Shown here piece after piece: positions 62,743 through 64,000 of a DNA stretch of 64,000 bases. Numbering within the stretch: position 1 is the stretch's first letter; the number at the start of each line of letters is the position of its first letter. Below the pieces are notes generated by a model, which was given only the letters and a program-made list of their open reading frames with translations, had not been told where the DNA came from and did not search any database. This DNA is from an uncultured Paraburkholderia sp. GTDB lineage: Bacteria; Pseudomonadota; Gammaproteobacteria; Burkholderiales; Burkholderiaceae. Where the stretch lies: positions 434,001-498,000 of the forward strand of contig CALNWN010000003.1 of NCBI GenBank assembly GCA_940746715.1, read 5' to 3'. The position numbers and the translations under genes were made by a program.

Positions 62743-63231
62743 ATGACCGCAATCCAAAACTTTTTCAAGACCTTCTTCCTGACGGAACTCGTCAAGGGCC
62801 TCGCGCTGACCGGACGTTATACGTTCCAGCGTAAGGTCACCGTGCAGTTCCCGGAAGAGAAGACGCCCATTTCGCCGCGTTTTCGCGGACTGCATGCGCT
62901 GCGCCGTTATGAAAACGGCGAAGAGCGCTGCATCGCGTGCAAGCTGTGCGAAGCGGTGTGCCCGGCGCTCGCCATTACGATCGAGTCCGAAACGCGCGAG
63001 GACAACACGCGCCGCACCACGCGTTACGACATCGACCTGACCAAGTGCATCTTCTGCGGCTTCTGTGAAGAAAGCTGCCCGGTCGATTCGATCGTCGAGA
63101 CGCACATTCTCGAGTATCACGGCGAAAAGCGCGGCGATCTGTACTTCACGAAGGAAATGCTGCTGGCCGTCGGCGATCGCTACGAAACGGAAATCGCCGC
63201 CAACAAGGCTGCCGACGCGCCGTATCGTTAA
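62743..63231 (+). CDS. nuoI: NADH-quinone oxidoreductase subunit I
   Basis: The product is 162 residues with two 4Fe-4S motifs: [13 protein letters not shown] and [13 protein letters not shown]. It passes electrons from NuoG to NuoB. It is intact. A 212-bp gap with a short GC-rich palindrome (near 63310-63335) separates it from nuoJ. Confidence 0.97.
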   Translation: MTAIQNFFKTFFLTELVKGLALTGRYTFQRKVTVQFPEEKTPISPRFRGLHALRRYENGEERCIACKLCEAVCPALAITIESETREDNTRRTTRYDIDLTKCIFCGFCEESCPVDSIVETHILEYHGEKRGDLYFTKEMLLAVGDRYETEIAANKAADAPYR

Positions 63232-63443
63232 AGCGTCAAGTGAAGCGGTAGTGCGGCAGTCGCGTATCAAGTCAATGCAGCAGTAACACGGCCTGTTGTC
63301 GGGCCGAACGCCGCGGCGTGAATGCCGCGGCATGGCGCACCTGTGCGGCTGTTCTGGCGGTTTCGATGCTGTTGCCAGCGCGCTTGCCCGATGCACGTGC
63401 CAAAGAAAATGCCTGACGATGGCCTAGCGATGAACCGGTAATC

Positions 63444-64000
63444 ATGGAATTCACAACCGTACTATTCTACATCTTCGCGCTGCTCCTGGTGGTTTCAGGG
63501 CTGAAGGTGATCACCTCGCGCAACCTGGTGTCGTCCGCACTGTTTCTCGTGCTGGCGTTTTTCAACGCGGCCACCATCTGGATGCTGCTGCAGGCCGAGT
63601 TCCTCGCCATCCTGCTGGTGCTGGTCTATGTGGGCGCGGTGATGGTGCTGTTCCTATTCGTCGTGATGATGCTGGACATCAACCTCGACGTGCTGCGCAA
63701 GGACTTCAAACGCTTTGTGCCTATGACCACGGTCGTCGGCGCGATCATCGTGCTCGAAACCGCGCTCATCCTGTGGCACGGCTACGGTGCGACCAGCACG
63801 GTGGTGCGCGACACGACCGCCGCTGCGAGCGGCATGGGCGACTGGTCGAACACCCGCCTGATCGGCAAGGTGATCTACACCGACTACATCTTCGCGTTTG
63901 AAATTGCCGGCCTCGTGCTGCTGGTGGCGATCATCGCGGCGATCGCGCTGACCACGAGCCACAAGAAGGACAGCAAGCGCCAGACAATCAGCCAGCAGGT
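63444..64000 (+). CDS. nuoJ: NADH-quinone oxidoreductase subunit J, C-terminus outside the window
   Basis: The start is ATG 63444 (MEFTTVLFYIFALLLVVSGLK without the last letter shown). At least 185 codons are open to the window end. Membrane helices such as FLAILLVLVYVGAVMVLFLF are typical of NuoJ. The stop lies beyond the window. No damage is seen in the visible part. Confidence 0.94.
   Translation, partial: MEFTTVLFYIFALLLVVSGLKVITSRNLVSSALFLVLAFFNAATIWMLLQAEFLAILLVLVYVGAVMVLFLFVVMMLDINLDVLRKDFKRFVPMTTVVGAIIVLETALILWHGYGATSTVVRDTTAAASGMGDWSNTRLIGKVIYTDYIFAFEIAGLVLLVAIIAAIALTTSHKKDSKRQTISQQ

Overview
The window is high-GC DNA from a Burkholderia sensu lato chromosome (Burkholderia / Paraburkholderia / Caballeronia type). 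The evidence is recognisable proteins and characteristic gene orders: upp | yebC, purD, hemF, nadD, rsfS, rlmH, maf, rng; ilvI, ilvH, ilvC, psd, pssA, leuA; and rpsO, pnp, qor-like, tpiA, secG, tRNA-Leu, nuoA to nuoJ. The species cannot be fixed from the sequence alone.

Layout. 1-7.2 kb: small accessory genes, mostly damaged (rdgC, an NlpC/P60 lipoprotein, a Mop protein, a GAF reductase, an EAL protein without its GGDEF core). 7.2-15.6 kb: an intact housekeeping block on the minus strand. 15.8-18.2 kb: an SDR, a frameshifted mgsA and an intact quinone oxidoreductase. 18.3-25.1 kb: a collapsed kdp potassium locus joined to a truncated guanidinium exporter (sugE/gdx) with a probable guanidine-II riboswitch, then an FtsX-type permease in pieces. 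25-36 kb: mixed genes (truncated haemoglobin, broken DUF924, broken GT39, SDR, broken LOG, TetR, dgkA, broken GT4, phosphoesterase, and an intact sigma/DUF3619/DUF3106/RDD operon). 36-43.5 kb: branched-chain amino acid and phospholipid synthesis, intact except for leuA. 43.7-48.3 kb: broken SulP transporter, broken carbonic anhydrase, intact lipoprotein, broken substrate-binding protein. 48.5-64 kb: intact translation, RNA decay, glycolysis, secretion and complex I genes.

Main observation. About 18 of roughly 60 genes carry lesions: in-frame nonsense codons, frameshifts, short tandem duplications and large internal deletions that fuse neighbouring genes. Essential or central genes (rng to yebC, ilvIHC, psd, pssA, rpsO, pnp, tpiA, secG, nuoA-J) have none that I can see. 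This partition suggests real gene decay under relaxed selection, as in a host-restricted symbiont, more than random sequencing error, although a poor assembly cannot be excluded without reads. No insertion sequence, phage, CRISPR array or new multi-gene system was found. The most interesting items are the erosion pattern, the Kdp/Gdx collapse with its riboswitch, a 25-bp perfect inverted repeat between ilvI and ilvH, and the loss of leuA beside intact ilvIHC.
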